Shown here: positions 22,822 through 34,600 of the stretch, piece after piece
How the letters are laid out: each line of letters begins with the position of its first letter
Numbering within the stretch: the first letter of the stretch is position 1
Origin: Whalleya microplaca
Lineage: Eukaryota > Ascomycota > Sordariomycetes > Xylariales > Xylariaceae
Direction: 5' to 3'
DNA: 64,000 nucleotides
NCBI GenBank assembly: GCA_022497155.1
Contig: MU385744.1
Coordinates: forward strand, 186,001 to 250,000
Notes under the pieces: generated by a model
The model's database searches: none
What the model saw: only the letters and a program-made list of their open reading frames with translations
Told to the model about the DNA's origin: nothing
Translations under genes and position numbers: made by a program

Positions 22822-24464
22822 ATGCTCAGATACGCGAACATCGTCCTCCTCCTCCTCCTCCTCTTCCTAATCTACACCATAACCAAGTCTAAGATAAAGA
22901 AGCACCACAACAACCTCAAGGCCGCCTCGCTAGGCTGCCAACCGCCCGCGGTCCTGCGCAGCACGAACCTGCTCGGCAACTCGATCCTGCGGGACTCGAT
23001 GCGCGCGACCAAGGAGGACCGCGGGCCGCAGTACGTGGTCGCGGCCATGGACTCGGTGTCCCCCACATGCCACACGCTGCGGGTGCCGATCCTCGACTAC
23101 GAGATCCTGGTGACGCGGGACCCGGCCAACGCGCGCGCGCTCTTCTCCGGCCCCGACTTCGACATCTCCCACACGCGCCAGCGCGCCTGGATGCCGTTGC
23201 TCGGCCGCGGCATCTTCACGAGCCGCGGCGACGTGTGGCGGCACAGCCGCGCGCTCCTGCGCCCGCAGTTCGCGCGCGAGATGATCAGCGAGCCCGGCCT
23301 CGAGGAGCTGCACCTGCGGAACCTGTTCGATCGGCTCCCGGCGCATGAGGCCACGGGGTGGACGGCGAAGGTGGACCTCGCGCCGCTGTTCTTCGAGTTC
23401 ACGCTCGACACGGCTACCGAGTTTATCTTCGGCCGGTCGACGTACTCGCTGCGGCAGCACGACGGGGACGGCGGGACGGACATGAGCGGCCACTTCAACG
23501 CCGCCAAGGTCTGGATCGACAAGCGCGGCGCCCTGGCTAAGTTCTACTGGCTGATGAACAGCCGCGAGTTCAAGAAGCACTGCAGCTCCATCCACGAGTT
23601 CGCCGACGCTATCATAGCAGAGCGTCTATCGCACCATACCCAGGACTACAAGTCCGCCGCCTTCAACGGCGACGTCGAGAAGGCGAGCACGACGGGGCGC
23701 TACAACCTGCTCAACGAACTCGCCAAGGAGACGCAGAACGCGCGCGAGCTCCGCAACGAGCTCCTGCACGTGCTCATCGCGGGCCGCGACACGACGGGGT
23801 GTCTGCTAGGCTGGGTGCTGTACTTCCTGGCGCGGCACGCCTCCGTGTACGCCCGTCTGCGCGCGGACATCCTCGCGCGCTTCGGCGACGAGCAGCAGGC
23901 CGACTTCCGCTCGCTCGCGCTGGTGCCGTATCTGCAGTGGGTGATCAACGAGACGCTGCGCGTGGCGACGGTGATCCCGCTGAACGAGCGCATCGCGCTG
24001 CGCGACACCGTGCTCCCGCGGGGCGGCGGCCCCGACGGCGAGGCCGCCGTCTTCGTGCCCCGGGGCACCCAGGTCCTGGTCCCGCTGTATGCTATGCAGC
24101 ACCGTAAGGACATCTGGGGCGAGGATGTTGAGGAGTTCAGGCCGGAGAGGTGGGAGACGCACCGTGCGGGCTGGGAGTTCATTCCGTTCGGGGCAGGTGC
24201 TCGGAAATGCTTAGGTCGTAAGTCGAATTCTCATATACATACCCGTCGACCTTAGTGAGTCGCTGCTAACGCTGTTGCTTACCTGTAGAACAATTCGGTC
24301 GTCAAGAGGTGAGCTATGTGGTGTCCCGGTTCTGCCAGAAGTACGACCGTATCGAGAATATGGAAGAGGGGGACGGCAGGATACGTCTACACCACGCGAT
24401 CGAAAATCGATCTGGGACTGGTGTACAAGTGCGGTTGCACGAGGCAAAAGCATCTGCTTCATGA
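22822..24464 (+). CDS. Cytochrome P450 no. 2, CYP52-like
   Basis: Two exons, 22822-24217 and 24289-24464, with a 71-nt intron (GTAAGT, GCTAAC branch, CTGTAG) that splits the codon after the heme Cys motif. The product has 523 residues. An N-terminal anchor (IVLLLLLLFLIYTI) is followed by a basic stretch. The I-helix is AGRDTTG, the K-helix NETLR, and the heme loop FIPFGAGARKCLG (Cys463) continues across the splice as QQFGRQE. These motifs and the RPERW block match the fungal CYP52/CYP539 group, often n-alkane or fatty-acid omega-hydroxylases in the ER. That activity is inferred from resemblance. The gene is GC-rich and its antisense frames are shadows. Confidence 0.9.
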
Positions 24465-24591
24465 GTGTTATACAAAGACAAGTCTTGTGTTATTATGGAC
24501 TTGATAGTTTTCCAATACCCCTAACCCTACGTGTAACGCCGACGCTCTTATTATATAATGAATTGATAATAACCCATGGCCTTTTTCGTGT

Positions 24592-24681
24592 CTTCCTCGT
24601 ATACTCGTGTTTCCTCATATACTTCTGTTTCCTTATATACTCTTGTTGCCTCATATACTCGTATTTTCTCATATACTCGTG
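24592..24681. repeat. 18-bp minisatellite, five units
   Basis: Five consecutive 18-bp units (24592, 24610, 24628, 24646, 24664) of consensus TTTCCTCATATACTCGTG, each differing by a few bases. The last unit contains the stop codon of the lectin-like gene on the minus strand (24671-24669), so the array spans the end of the coding sequence and the start of its 3' UTR. Confidence 0.9.
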
Positions 24682-26173
24682 CTTACAACCCCAACCCGGT
24701 CGTAAGAAGTGAATGTATCCGCGTTTCCCTCCGTGTCCCCTTTCCAATTCCACTCCACGATCTCAACGTTCCCCTCGGCTCCCTTAATGAGGCAGTATAT
24801 CCTCCGCCCCTTGTTTACAGCCATCGATCCCAACGACGCGCAGTCCGACAAGGATTGGACCTCGCTGTCCATCTTCTGCCACTGGCTGTCCTTGTAGTAG
24901 GTCAACTGGACGCCATTATCTACCTCCGGATCCACGGTCAGGACCTGGAATCCTAAGGGCTCGGGGTTTTGCGACCCCGTGTCGTTCCAGCCCGTCGAGA
25001 AGGCCACGATCGAGGCGTCGGCGCTGATATCCCGCGGCAGATTGACTCCCCAGAATTTGCTGCTCCCGTCGAAGTTCAGCATTGAAAGACTGCCCGTGTT
25101 GGACCGGTAGAACAGGTTCAAGCTGGTCGTGCCGTTGACCGCGGCGGTATTGGTCAGCGCCATGGAGGTGTTCGTCGAGGGCGGTAAGTAGGCGGACTTG
25201 TCGAAGGGCAGACCCTTCCAGACCCCAGTCGTCGGTAGGCTTAGTTCGGCGCCCCCCATCGTGTCGTCTTCGGCCTCCCAGAAGAAGTAGGTCCAGTTAG
25301 TGCATTCGTCGCATTGTTTCCCGTACGCAGCTAGGGAACCCCCGAGGCTCGCGACAAACTTGTCATTGGCGGGCGGTATATCCCAGTCTTCGGCGCGGGA
25401 GGGTTCATATGTCGATATGTTTGCTCTGAATAATGATTTGATCAATTTGTTTGGTGACATCCAGTATAGGTGGATGTTCCGCGCCTAATGCGATTGAAGG
25501 GGTTAGCAGCTGATTTATCAACCATATGAAACTCAGTGGGGTCGCGTACTGATTGACTGTGTCGGAAAACGTCCACGCCTATGGATGTGCCTTTATAGAC
25601 ATCATCTAGACTGATACCATTGGTCCCGTCTACGACCGGCGACACTACCCACTTCTTATACGACGAGTTCCAGGCCGACATGTGAATCGCCCCGTTGTCG
25701 AGTTGATAGAATACAAGGTAGTTTTCGTTTCCGGATCCATCTGTGAAGTTGGTAGAAGCCAGTCTCGTATGAGCGAGGAGCGCAGACCCGTTTGTCTGTT
25801 GCGGCGCCCCTGAATTATCAACTGCTCTTGCCCGGGTACTCAACAGACCTGCAACGACACCCGCGATGATACCAGCGACGACGAGTGCGATTAAGGCCAG
25901 GACAAACCAGAACGTTCTCCTACGTAGCCCACATATTTTAGGCTCGGTAGTAGCCGCGGCAGTCTCGACAAATGGATCAACGCTTTCTTTCTCCGGATAA
26001 CCTAGCGGGTCTGAGCCGTTAGAGACGACTTCGGGATAGCGGAGGTGGGCCATCGCATCCTGATTGACTTCTGGATAGTTCTCTATCCGTACTTGTGGAT
26101 AATTGTTTAAGTTCTGCGCGTGGATGTCGACTTCTAATGTGCTATATGCGTTTTGATATGTTGAGGAGCTCAT
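24669..26173 (-). CDS. Type II membrane protein with fucose-lectin-like domain
   Basis: Two exons, 26173-25550 and 25484-24669, intron 25549-25485 (GTACGC, GCTAACC branch, CATTAG); 479 residues. The cytoplasmic N-terminus carries spaced NYPQV/NYPEV/RYPEV/GYPEK motifs, then a basic CGLRRR and one transmembrane helix at about 88-111. The outer part has repeated blade-like segments such as YLVFYQLDNGAIHMSAWNSS and LFYRSNTGSLSMLNFDGS, plus Asn-glycosylation sites. This is the layout of fungal proteins with the six-blade fucose-specific lectin fold (AAL-like) tethered to the membrane. Fucose binding is not proven, because binding residues vary between blades. ATG 26173 is used; the frame extends upstream only through a TTG. 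Confidence 0.75.
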
Positions 26174-28533
26174 GACTACAGCAAGACAAGCACGAGATCT
26201 CGCATTCGTGTGGATTATTGGGCATATTGAGAAGATATGGAGTTTGAACGACAATTTTTCTCCTAACCCATAATGTGAAGATTAGCATGGCTACCTAGAA
26301 AGACCATGCATCGACTATACAATTCTGTCCCAGCATCCAATCGTCTGTACTGATTATTCTGATATCTGATATTAGGTCGCATTTTGGAGAAGATCTCTGA
26401 TTCGGAACCGAGGCTCTCTGCAATTCGTCACGAGAACGACGAAGGATTGAAAACTCTTATGAACCTTGTCTGAAGAAACCAATGGGTGGCATTAAAACCT
26501 CCTAGAAATATGGAAATGGATCTTCAGCGTTCTACATTGTATAACAGAAAATTACCCCAGCTTTGCGCCCCCACCTTACGAGCAACTACGAAGTATAATA
26601 AAAACTTCTGAAGCCGTATCATCGAGACCATTCACCGACAATGCTACGTTTAGACAGCCTGACTCCTCTTTCGTTGAAACGAGAGTGCAAATAAATGGAA
26701 GACAATGTCCAAATTCGACAGGCTTCAATGTAGGCAACGAGTCTTGGCCACGCAGTGAGATACTACCTTGGCAGCCAAGCTTTCAATATTTCCCGTCATC
26801 ATTAGAATATGGTTGACTTGGGGGTCGCATAAGACACATTAGAAAGACTACTTTCTAAACCCAAGATGACTTGCTTCATGATATCTCACCGAAGGCCGGG
26901 AGGATGTTCATGACCTTTCAAGGTACCAATATTGAGATTGAAATGGATCGCAATACCATTGGTCATAACTGGCAGAAAGCGACTCTGACAAGTCTTCTGC
27001 GTATTTTGATCTCGGATTGGACTTGGGGTCCTTCAAAAGCGTCCAGCTCCTTTGGGTCAACGTACGCCTCAAGTGCAGAGGTGAAGCTCACTCGAGCTGT
27101 CTTACATGCCACAAAGGCGCATGAGATAAGAGAATCGAGGATTGGTCACTTGTGAAACATGAAGGAATAATCTCACCGAGAGGTAACAAGTGAGGCTTGA
27201 AATGAAGTGCCAAGCTCCGACACATGGTTAGTTGACGACCTCTGTTCAAACCTACGTCGTACTGGAACGGCTGGTAACGTTTCTCGACCGTACATCCCGA
27301 TACCAAAATCCTTTGAAGGTAACTCGCCAGAGCCCCAAAGTATGGCGTCAATTCTCCAAGTAAACCACTGCTAGTGCTGTCTCAGTTCTATTCGCCGGTC
27401 GATAGTATGAACCGGCAATTCCCATTCGTACTTGCTCCTCTTTGTAGTCACTACCTACAAGCCTGATTCGGCATACGCAGGGCCACTGACTCAAATGTTA
27501 GACCAAGGAATATTCGGTTTGTGGGGGTGGATTATGCAAGTATGGCAATATCTCACGCAATCGAGTCGGGACTACTCGAATAATGAGACTGGCTGCACCA
27601 ATGAGTGAGTCTCTTGTGAGTTGATAAAGAAGCAACTACCATTCAAGCCATTGATGGTGCGACTACACACACGTAGATCTCGATATATGGAGGGCGCCCA
27701 AGGGCGATTGAACCAAGACTTCGCACAGACGGCTACGCCATCTCTGCTAGCGTAAAAATAGCCCATCGGCCGCGTTAGTACCCGCTGTTAGTCGGACGCC
27801 CGAGCCGCAGACTCACATTGTATCCCCCTCGTCATCATGGATCGCTTTGTGAGCCGAGAAGAAAGATTCGCTGCCTGGCGAAATTGCATAACACAGCCAT
27901 TTGAATCCCCCACTGTAGCTGCACAGCCTCTGAATATGCAAAGTACGTGTAGCCACTACTAATAACAGCTGACTGCTACTGTACCTAGGCAGCTAGGCTG
28001 CTAGGTTAGTCAGTTGGTTGGTACCGATCGGATGGCCATCCTGACCCGGTGTTATCCAACATTTGTTTAGATCGCGTAACCGAAACCCACCGGCCAGTTG
28101 CCCGTCAGGCTGTGGATCGACAGAGCTGTGCTATTCAGGGGACCCCACTTCAGCTGGGAGGGCGTGTGATGACGGAAGACAAGAGCAGCCACGCAAGAAA
28201 ACTACCCGAAGCGGAAGCATCTTAGTGGCTTGGACCAGTTGGCGATCGACCCCCGGTGGGTATCCAAAGCAGGAACCGTCGATATTGCGTGGCGATGATG
28301 ATGCGGGCTCTGAGCCTCAGGTCTTACATGTACCAACAAACCTGGCAGCCTGCCTGGCAGCCCCGGGTAGCTGCTTGGATTTAATTTTACTGTATACAAT
28401 GTGTATATAACATAAAATCCCCCGACTGATTCATTTCGTTTTAGTCTTCACCATCAATCGAACTCTCTTCACGATCATTCTAAAGACGTTGATACAGTGA
28501 TCACTCAATAAATCATCCACTAACTAAATCACC
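26174..28533. other. Long spacer without supported gene
   Basis: About 2.4 kb. Short open frames (for example 26871-27155 and 28063-28410) lack domains, splice support or codon bias. It should contain the promoters of the lectin-like gene and of the Ala/Ser-rich protein gene. Confidence 0.5.
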
Positions 28534-29313
28534 ATGCACTTCATCACATCAACACTGTTCATGGCCTCCCTGGCCCTGGCCCACGTCGCCCAGAATGTTC
28601 CCCGCGAGCCTGCGATCACCCCCGCACCCGTACTGAAGGACAGGGACTGGAGAGAAGCCGAGTCAGCAGCCCTCGCAGCCGCCAGCCTAGCCGAAGCCGA
28701 AGCCGCCTCCATCGCCGCGCACTTTGGCGGCGAGCGCGACCTCGAGGGCCGCCAGGAACCGTGGCAGTCCATCGTCAACTCCGCCCAGGGCGTGGCCACC
28801 TCCGTCGTCAACTCCGCCGAGGGCGTGGCCTCCTCGTGGGCCGCGAACGGCGGCTCGATCGGCGCCTCGGTCGCCAGCTCCGTTGAGGGCGTGGCCTCCT
28901 CCGTCGCCCAGTCCGCCGGCAACGGCGCCACCTCCGCCATCGACTCCGCGCTGAGCGTCGCCTCGTCCGCCGTCCACTCCGGCGAGAGCGTGGCCGGGTC
29001 CGCGGCCAGCAGCATCGAGAGCGTCGCCTCTACCGCTGCCAATGGTGCCCTGTCGTCCGCCAGTGCGGCGGTCGAGAGCGCCAAGAGTGTTGCCTCCACG
29101 GCTACGGGCTCCGCTGCCTCGGCCGCGTCGTCTGCCGTCCAGAGCGCCGAGTCCGCCGAGTCGTCTGCTGAGTCCGCGGCGTCGTCCTCTGCGGCCGCTG
29201 CTAGTGCTTCTTCTACTGGAAACGCCGCACCTGGTTTGGCTGAGTTCTCCTCACCTTTGATGAGCATGGGAGTTGCCGCCATCGCCGTTCTCTTCGGTGC
29301 TGCTCTGTTGTAG
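28534..29313 (+). CDS. Ala/Ser-rich secreted protein, predicted GPI-anchored
   Basis: Single exon, 259 residues. A signal peptide (about 1-16, ending ALA) is followed by a moderately charged region to about residue 75, then about 150 residues built from loosely repeated units of the type VNSAEGVASS/SVASSA, almost entirely Ala, Ser, Gly and Val. The C-terminus (MSMGVAAIAVLFGAALL, preceded by small residues) fits a GPI-attachment signal. Such proteins are common cell-wall or surface mannoproteins of fungi; no enzymatic domain is seen. The ATG context (AATCACCATGC) is good. The Ala/Ser codon bias leaves the opposite strand open over the same length; I treat that as an artefact. Confidence 0.75.
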   Translation: MHFITSTLFMASLALAHVAQNVPREPAITPAPVLKDRDWREAESAALAAASLAEAEAASIAAHFGGERDLEGRQEPWQSIVNSAQGVATSVVNSAEGVASSWAANGGSIGASVASSVEGVASSVAQSAGNGATSAIDSALSVASSAVHSGESVAGSAASSIESVASTAANGALSSASAAVESAKSVASTATGSAASAASSAVQSAESAESSAESAASSSAAAASASSTGNAAPGLAEFSSPLMSMGVAAIAVLFGAALL

Positions 29314-29997
29314 AGTGGGAAACGAAGCTTACTCTTAAAAGAAGAAGACCTAAAAAATTTCGCTTTCTATTCACAAGACGGGAACCTGGAAAAAGGTCAC
29401 ATGTATGAAGTTTGGAACAGACAATACGTCTGAGATATGCTGTAATGATTCTTCATGGTCTGGGAGTCAACTCAAACCTATACACAACATGGCATGGTCA
29501 TAACAACCTAATTAATAGTCCTATAAACTGTTATCAACTCAAATGTTCGGCTTTGCGATTAGAGTATCGGGGTGTTTCTTGATTGCGCGATACGTAATAC
29601 ATAGTGCTTAGTATAAGTGTAATGTTTGTGTTCGAGCTTGGTTCATAGAACAGGTGCATAAAGATATGCAGTGCCAAGATAATTTACGCGAACTGGGCGC
29701 GTTACAAGCTCAGCGGACCTCGCCTAGCTACAGCACGCGCCAAATCGCGTGTCCAAAGCTCCCCTTCAAATACCTTGCCCTCTCATGACGTCCCCTGTTC
29801 GCCAATTAGTCCACCTACCATCCTCACTTAAGGTATACGTACAAATCCAACTAACAGCCTTTGAACCCATCCATCCACCATTCATACATACTCTCCCACC
29901 TGAATTATACTATTCCCCTTGCAATTGGTCTTCCGAGTCTCAATCCACCCTAACTAGACCAACCATCACCACCACCACCACCACCATCACCACCACG
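29314..29997. other. Intergenic region ending in ACC triplet run
   Basis: About 680 bp without a gene. The last 35 bases before the next start codon (29962-29996) are an imperfect ACC/ATC triplet run in the presumed 5' UTR. Confidence 0.5.
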
Positions 29998-30800
29998 ATG
30001 CATCTCAAACGCAAGCGCTCCGAATCCGAGTTCTCCTTCTCCTCCTCCAGCACCTTCAGCTCGCCGCCACGCCCCGACCACTTCGGCTTCTCCGCCATGC
30101 TCGACAGCACCAGCACCTCGCCCATCCGCCCTACCGCCCGGAGCCTTGTGCCCTCGCGCACCCGGAAGCGGTTCCGCGACAGTCGGCCGTCCGAGCAAGA
30201 GGTCCATCGTAAGTATTACCTGTACCGTATACATAGAAACAGCTTCTCACACGAACGACAATTACAGAACGGACTCTCAACAAGCTCTACGCAGCGCAAA
30301 AGCAGCAGCAGCAGCAGCAGCAGCAAGAACAACTTCAGCAGCTCTCGGGCCTCCACCTACACCAATCCACCCTCAGCACCCCCTCCCATTCCCGCTCCCA
30401 ACCCCAGGCCTCTCATCAACCGCAAGGCTCACAAGCCTCCCTGCACAACTTCTGGGCTCTCCCCTCCGCGCCGCCCTCCTCGCCCGCGGGCCCTCCCCAC
30501 GGCGTAGCCATGACACTACCCACAGACGGGCCAACGGAGTGCGAGGACTGCGGACTCTCCACGGCGGCAGGGGACGCCGGCGATGCGATGATGGATATGG
30601 ACCTGGATCCCGCCGGGCCCGGAGCGGAGACGGGGGGACCCTGCGCGGGCTGTGGCAAGCACGTGTGCTCGCACTGCTCGATCACGGACCTGGGGCAGCG
30701 GCAGCGGCGGTGCTTGATTTGCGCGGGGCGCAAGGTGTGGGTTGGGGGGGCTGAGGTGGACGGGTGCATATTGAGTACCCTTCTAGGTAGGCTAGGTTAG
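29998..30800 (+). CDS. Uncharacterised polyQ protein with C-terminal CxxC motifs
   Basis: Two exons, 29998-30208 and 30268-30800, intron 30209-30267 (GTAAGT...TTACAG); 247 residues. The N-terminus is basic (MHLKRKRSESEF) and Ser-rich. The splice leads into QRTLNKLYAAQ and a run of eight Gln. The middle has LHNFWALP. The C-terminal third has paired cysteines: CEDCG, CAGCGKHVCSHCS and CLICA, which could bind zinc. Basic start, polyQ and Cys knuckles suggest a nuclear regulator, but no named domain is recognised. Without the intron the ORF runs into a frame lacking these cysteines, so the join is well supported. Confidence 0.7.
30303..30326 (+). repeat. CAG repeat encoding polyglutamine
   Basis: Seven CAG codons plus CAA in the reading frame of the spliced gene, giving eight glutamines. 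Likely length-variable between strains. Confidence 0.85.
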
Positions 30801-31646
30801 GATAGGTTAGGTAGTCTGCCTGTCTAACTACCTATTCAGAGTATCTATGGTATTAGACTGATAGACTGGTAATCTGGCCTAGATAGAGTGAACTGGAGTA
30901 TCTGAAGATACATATATACTGTTGTTGTGTTGTGTCGGTTGGAAGAGTGAGTGAGTGAGTGGGTAGAAAGAAGGACGGCGTCGGTGTTGGTGTTGGTGTT
31001 TCTGGGCGTGGCGTTTGGATTTGCATACCCAGTTGATTTTCAGGTTTCGCTTGCAAGACTCGGGCGAGATATATATATATATATGAGAGTCTTTGGTGGT
31101 TATGAAATTTGACGTGATATATCAATCAAGCCTGGACCGATGGGTGATAGTGTTCGTAGGCTATGATACTCACTGACTGTGCCTTGTTAAACACATGTAC
31201 AGAGCTTGAAGAACCCATAATCATGAGTATGCATCCATGAACCTCAATATGCAAGACCTACATGTAGAAATCACTCACATACGCCTTTCACAGATTCAAC
31301 TGATTCACATCAAAGTCCCTAATCCCCAGTCTCAAATCAAGTCTCCTATCTCAGCTGAATCAAATGGCATTGATAAAGCCAACGCAACGCATGGCAGCAG
31401 CTCCTCAACTACCTAATCTAGCCTAACCCCCTCCCTCGCCTGGCTTCATGTGTAACAGCAAGGAAGATTTCTTCATCATAATACTACATCGTTCCGGCGC
31501 TATCCATCTACCTACTTCCCAACTCATCATTGGGAAGCAGGGACACAAACTCATCCCAGCTTTTCCTTGGATGGTTTCGGATACCGGAACTAAGAAGGGC
31601 AAATCCTAACTAATTCCCCCTAGATTCCTGAGGACGTGAGGTGAAC
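30801..31646. other. Convergent spacer with TAGGT runs and AT tract
   Basis: The spacer starts with a cluster of TAGGTTAGG-like units (about 30785-30820) and holds an (AT)8 tract at 31069-31084. No gene recognised. It probably contains two 3' UTRs. Confidence 0.5.
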
Positions 31647-34600
31647 CTAGATCTTCAGCTTCTCCGCGAGCCACTTCTCCGCGACCGCCACCGCCTCATC
31701 GATCTTGTCGGCGTTGGTGCCCTGGCCCTGGCGGGTGGGCTCCTTACCACCAGATTTGCCGCCGACGACCTCGGAGACCGCCGCAGCCCACTTCTCGGCA
31801 GTGACGCCCTTCGACGCCAGTCCCTGCCAAATTCCGTTAGCAACGTATTCACTCATTCATTCAAACGCATGTAGTAGATGAATATCTGGGAGGAAGGGGG
31901 AGTTCGTTCAAACTTACAGTCCCAACGTAAACGCCGTGCACAACAGCGCCCTCAGCCTGGCTGCCACCGAACAGGTAGACGGTCTTGTCCTTGTCCTTGC
32001 TCTTGAAGTGGTTCATGACGTCGGCGACGGCCTTGGAGTTGGCGGAGATGGGCAGGTGGCCGACGAAGTACGCGGCCTCCTTGTTCTCGTCCTTGGCGAA
32101 GTGGCCCGTGACGGTGTCGAGCGCGGTCTTGCTCTCGGCCTTCTGGCGCTTCTTCTGCTCGTCGACGACCGACTTGACCACCTTGGTGAACCGCGTCTTC
32201 AGCTCCTCCTTGGTCAGGGTGGAGACGACGAGGTTGTTGAGGTCGACGGTGGCCTGCTTCACCTCGGCCTCCTTCTCGGGACCGAAGGGCAGCGCCTCGA
32301 TGGCGGCGATGCGCTTGCCGAACTCTTCGGCGTCGCGCTGGACGCGGTGGGCGGCGTCTCCTGTGTAGGCGACGATACGGCGGATACCTTTGGCGATACC
32401 GCTTTCCTCGACAATGACCAGGTCCTTGATTATGCCGGTCTGGTCGACGTGTGTACCGCCACAGAACTCGACACTGACCTTTCGCCATTCGACGTTCTCA
32501 GGGGTCTCAAGCAGCATATCCACATCGATACCCACCGAGACGACTCGGACCGGGTTGGGATACGTCTCGCCAAAGACGGCACGTACACCGTTGATCTGTC
32601 TCGCCAAGTCGAGCTCAACATCCTTCGAGAAGATCTTGCAGTTCTGCCGGATGTACTCGTTCGAAAGATGTTCAATCTTCTTCAGCTCAGGAAGAGTAAC
32701 TGCAGCCTTGTGCGAGAAGTCAAACCGTAATTTGTCCTGGTCGACTAGAGAGCCCTTCTGATTGATGTCGTCACCTAGTACTTCCCGGAGCGAGTGGTTG
32801 AGAATATGTGTGCCTGTATGGTTGTTGCGAATAGGCTGTCTTCTCAGCTCGTCGTATTCACAAATAACCTCATCGCCGGCTTTGAGTTCACCGTATTTCA
32901 GGTATCCGTTGTGAATTATGTAACCCCCGAACTGCTGGACGTCTTGGACTTCAAACTCCGCAACATCGTCAATGACAATTCTTCCCGAGTCTGCGACCTG
33001 TCCACCCTGCTCAGCATAGAAGTTCGTTCTATCTAGAAGTAACCCAAAGGGCGTCTTCGGGGGTAGGTCTTTAGTTGACTTGAGGAACTCGGTGCCGGTA
33101 TAGATGAGCTGGACTTTTCCAGTCGTGTCGCCCTTGAAGAATTTCGGTTCGTCGTCCGGAACGGGAACCTGTAGCTGGTCCTTCAATTCGGCGATCTGGT
33201 GCACGTTGAGCTTCGCAAAAGTTTGTACTGCCTCCTTAACAGCCTTACTAGCCTCACGAGCCTTCTCCCTGGCAACCGCAATCTCGTTCTCGTCGGTCTC
33301 GAGTCCACGTTCCTCAGCCATCAGCTTGGTAAGATCCTCGGGGAAACCAAACGTATCGTACAATCTCCAGACATCGGACCCCGAAAGCTTCTTCGCCCCA
33401 CTGCTAACTGCCTGAGCAGCGTACTTCTCGAATTGCCGCTCTCCACGATCTAGTGTTCTTGCGAACGCCTCTTCTTCCTCATCCAGAATCTCCTTGACGT
33501 CCTGTTCTTTCTTCACGATTTCCGGGAACTGCCCACCCATCTGTTCTACCAGCGCGGGCAGAATCTTGGAGAAGAACGAGCCTATTTCCGCATTGAAGTA
33601 CTTTCTCGCATAACGGGAACCTCTCCGTAGCACACGGCGAACGACGTAACCTCTACCTTCGTTGTTAGGTACTGCGCCGTCGGAGATAGAAAACGTAAGG
33701 AGTCGGATGTGGTCAGCAACAACACGATACGCAGTATCTATACCATCGACATCGTCCTTGCCATACTTGTCAGTATAGGGGCGCGCGCCTGTTACTTCCT
33801 GGATCTTGTCGAATAGCGGGGTGAAGATGTCGGTTGCGTAGTTGGAGGACTTATCCTGAAGGGCGGATACCAATCGCTCGAAACCCATTCCGGTGTCAAT
33901 ATGCTTCGCCGGTAAAGACTTCAGCGACTTGTCCTTTTGGCGGTCGTATTGAATAAACACGATATTCCAGACCTCGACAACGAGGGGGTCGTCCTGGTTG
34001 ACCAAATGCGCACAATTTCGGCCGCCAATCTTGTCGTAGTGAATCTCACTACAAGGACCGCAGGGACCTTGATCGCCCATCTCCCAGAAGTTGTCCTTCA
34101 TATTGCCGGGCAATATGTGATCTTCAGGCACGCCCACGGCCATCCACAATTTCTTGGCCTCCACATCGGGCTCCAGGTCCATGGCAGGGTTGCCTTCGAA
34201 GTACGTGACGTAAAGTCGCGCAGGATCCAGGCCGTACACCTTCGTAAGAAGCTCCCAAGACCACTCTATGGCCTCTTTCTTGAAGTAATCTCCGAAGGAC
34301 CAGTTACCCAACATCTCAAAGAATGTCTATGACTCAAATCAGCTTCGCGCGAGGCCGGAAGGCAAAAGAGTGTGCGCCTACATGGTGATAACTGTCTTTG
34401 CCGACATCGTCGAGATCCTATGCAACTTGGGTAAGCTCGCAATCATTACTGCTCATGGCACGTGTTGTCGTACATTGTGTTTTCCACCAGCGCGTATACA
34501 CTGTGTTATGAGTCAGCCACTTCGATACTATAGAGCTTCGCCCGAACGAGCAGTTATAATTTATACCTTCTGAGTATCGACAGCACGCTTCAGCTTGGAC

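Noticed and set aside
26871..27155. Possible small gene in the spacer
   Set aside because: No domain, no signal peptide and no splice-supported extension.
28524..29282. 252-codon open frame antisense to the Ala/Ser-rich protein gene
   Set aside because: It is Ala/Asp/Glu-rich with no domain and is fully explained by GCC/TCC codon repetition on the other strand, where a signal peptide and GPI tail are present.
31936..32730. 264-codon plus-strand frame over the AlaRS gene
   Set aside because: It is Leu/Val/Gly/Asp-rich low complexity, opposite to conserved AlaRS exon 5.
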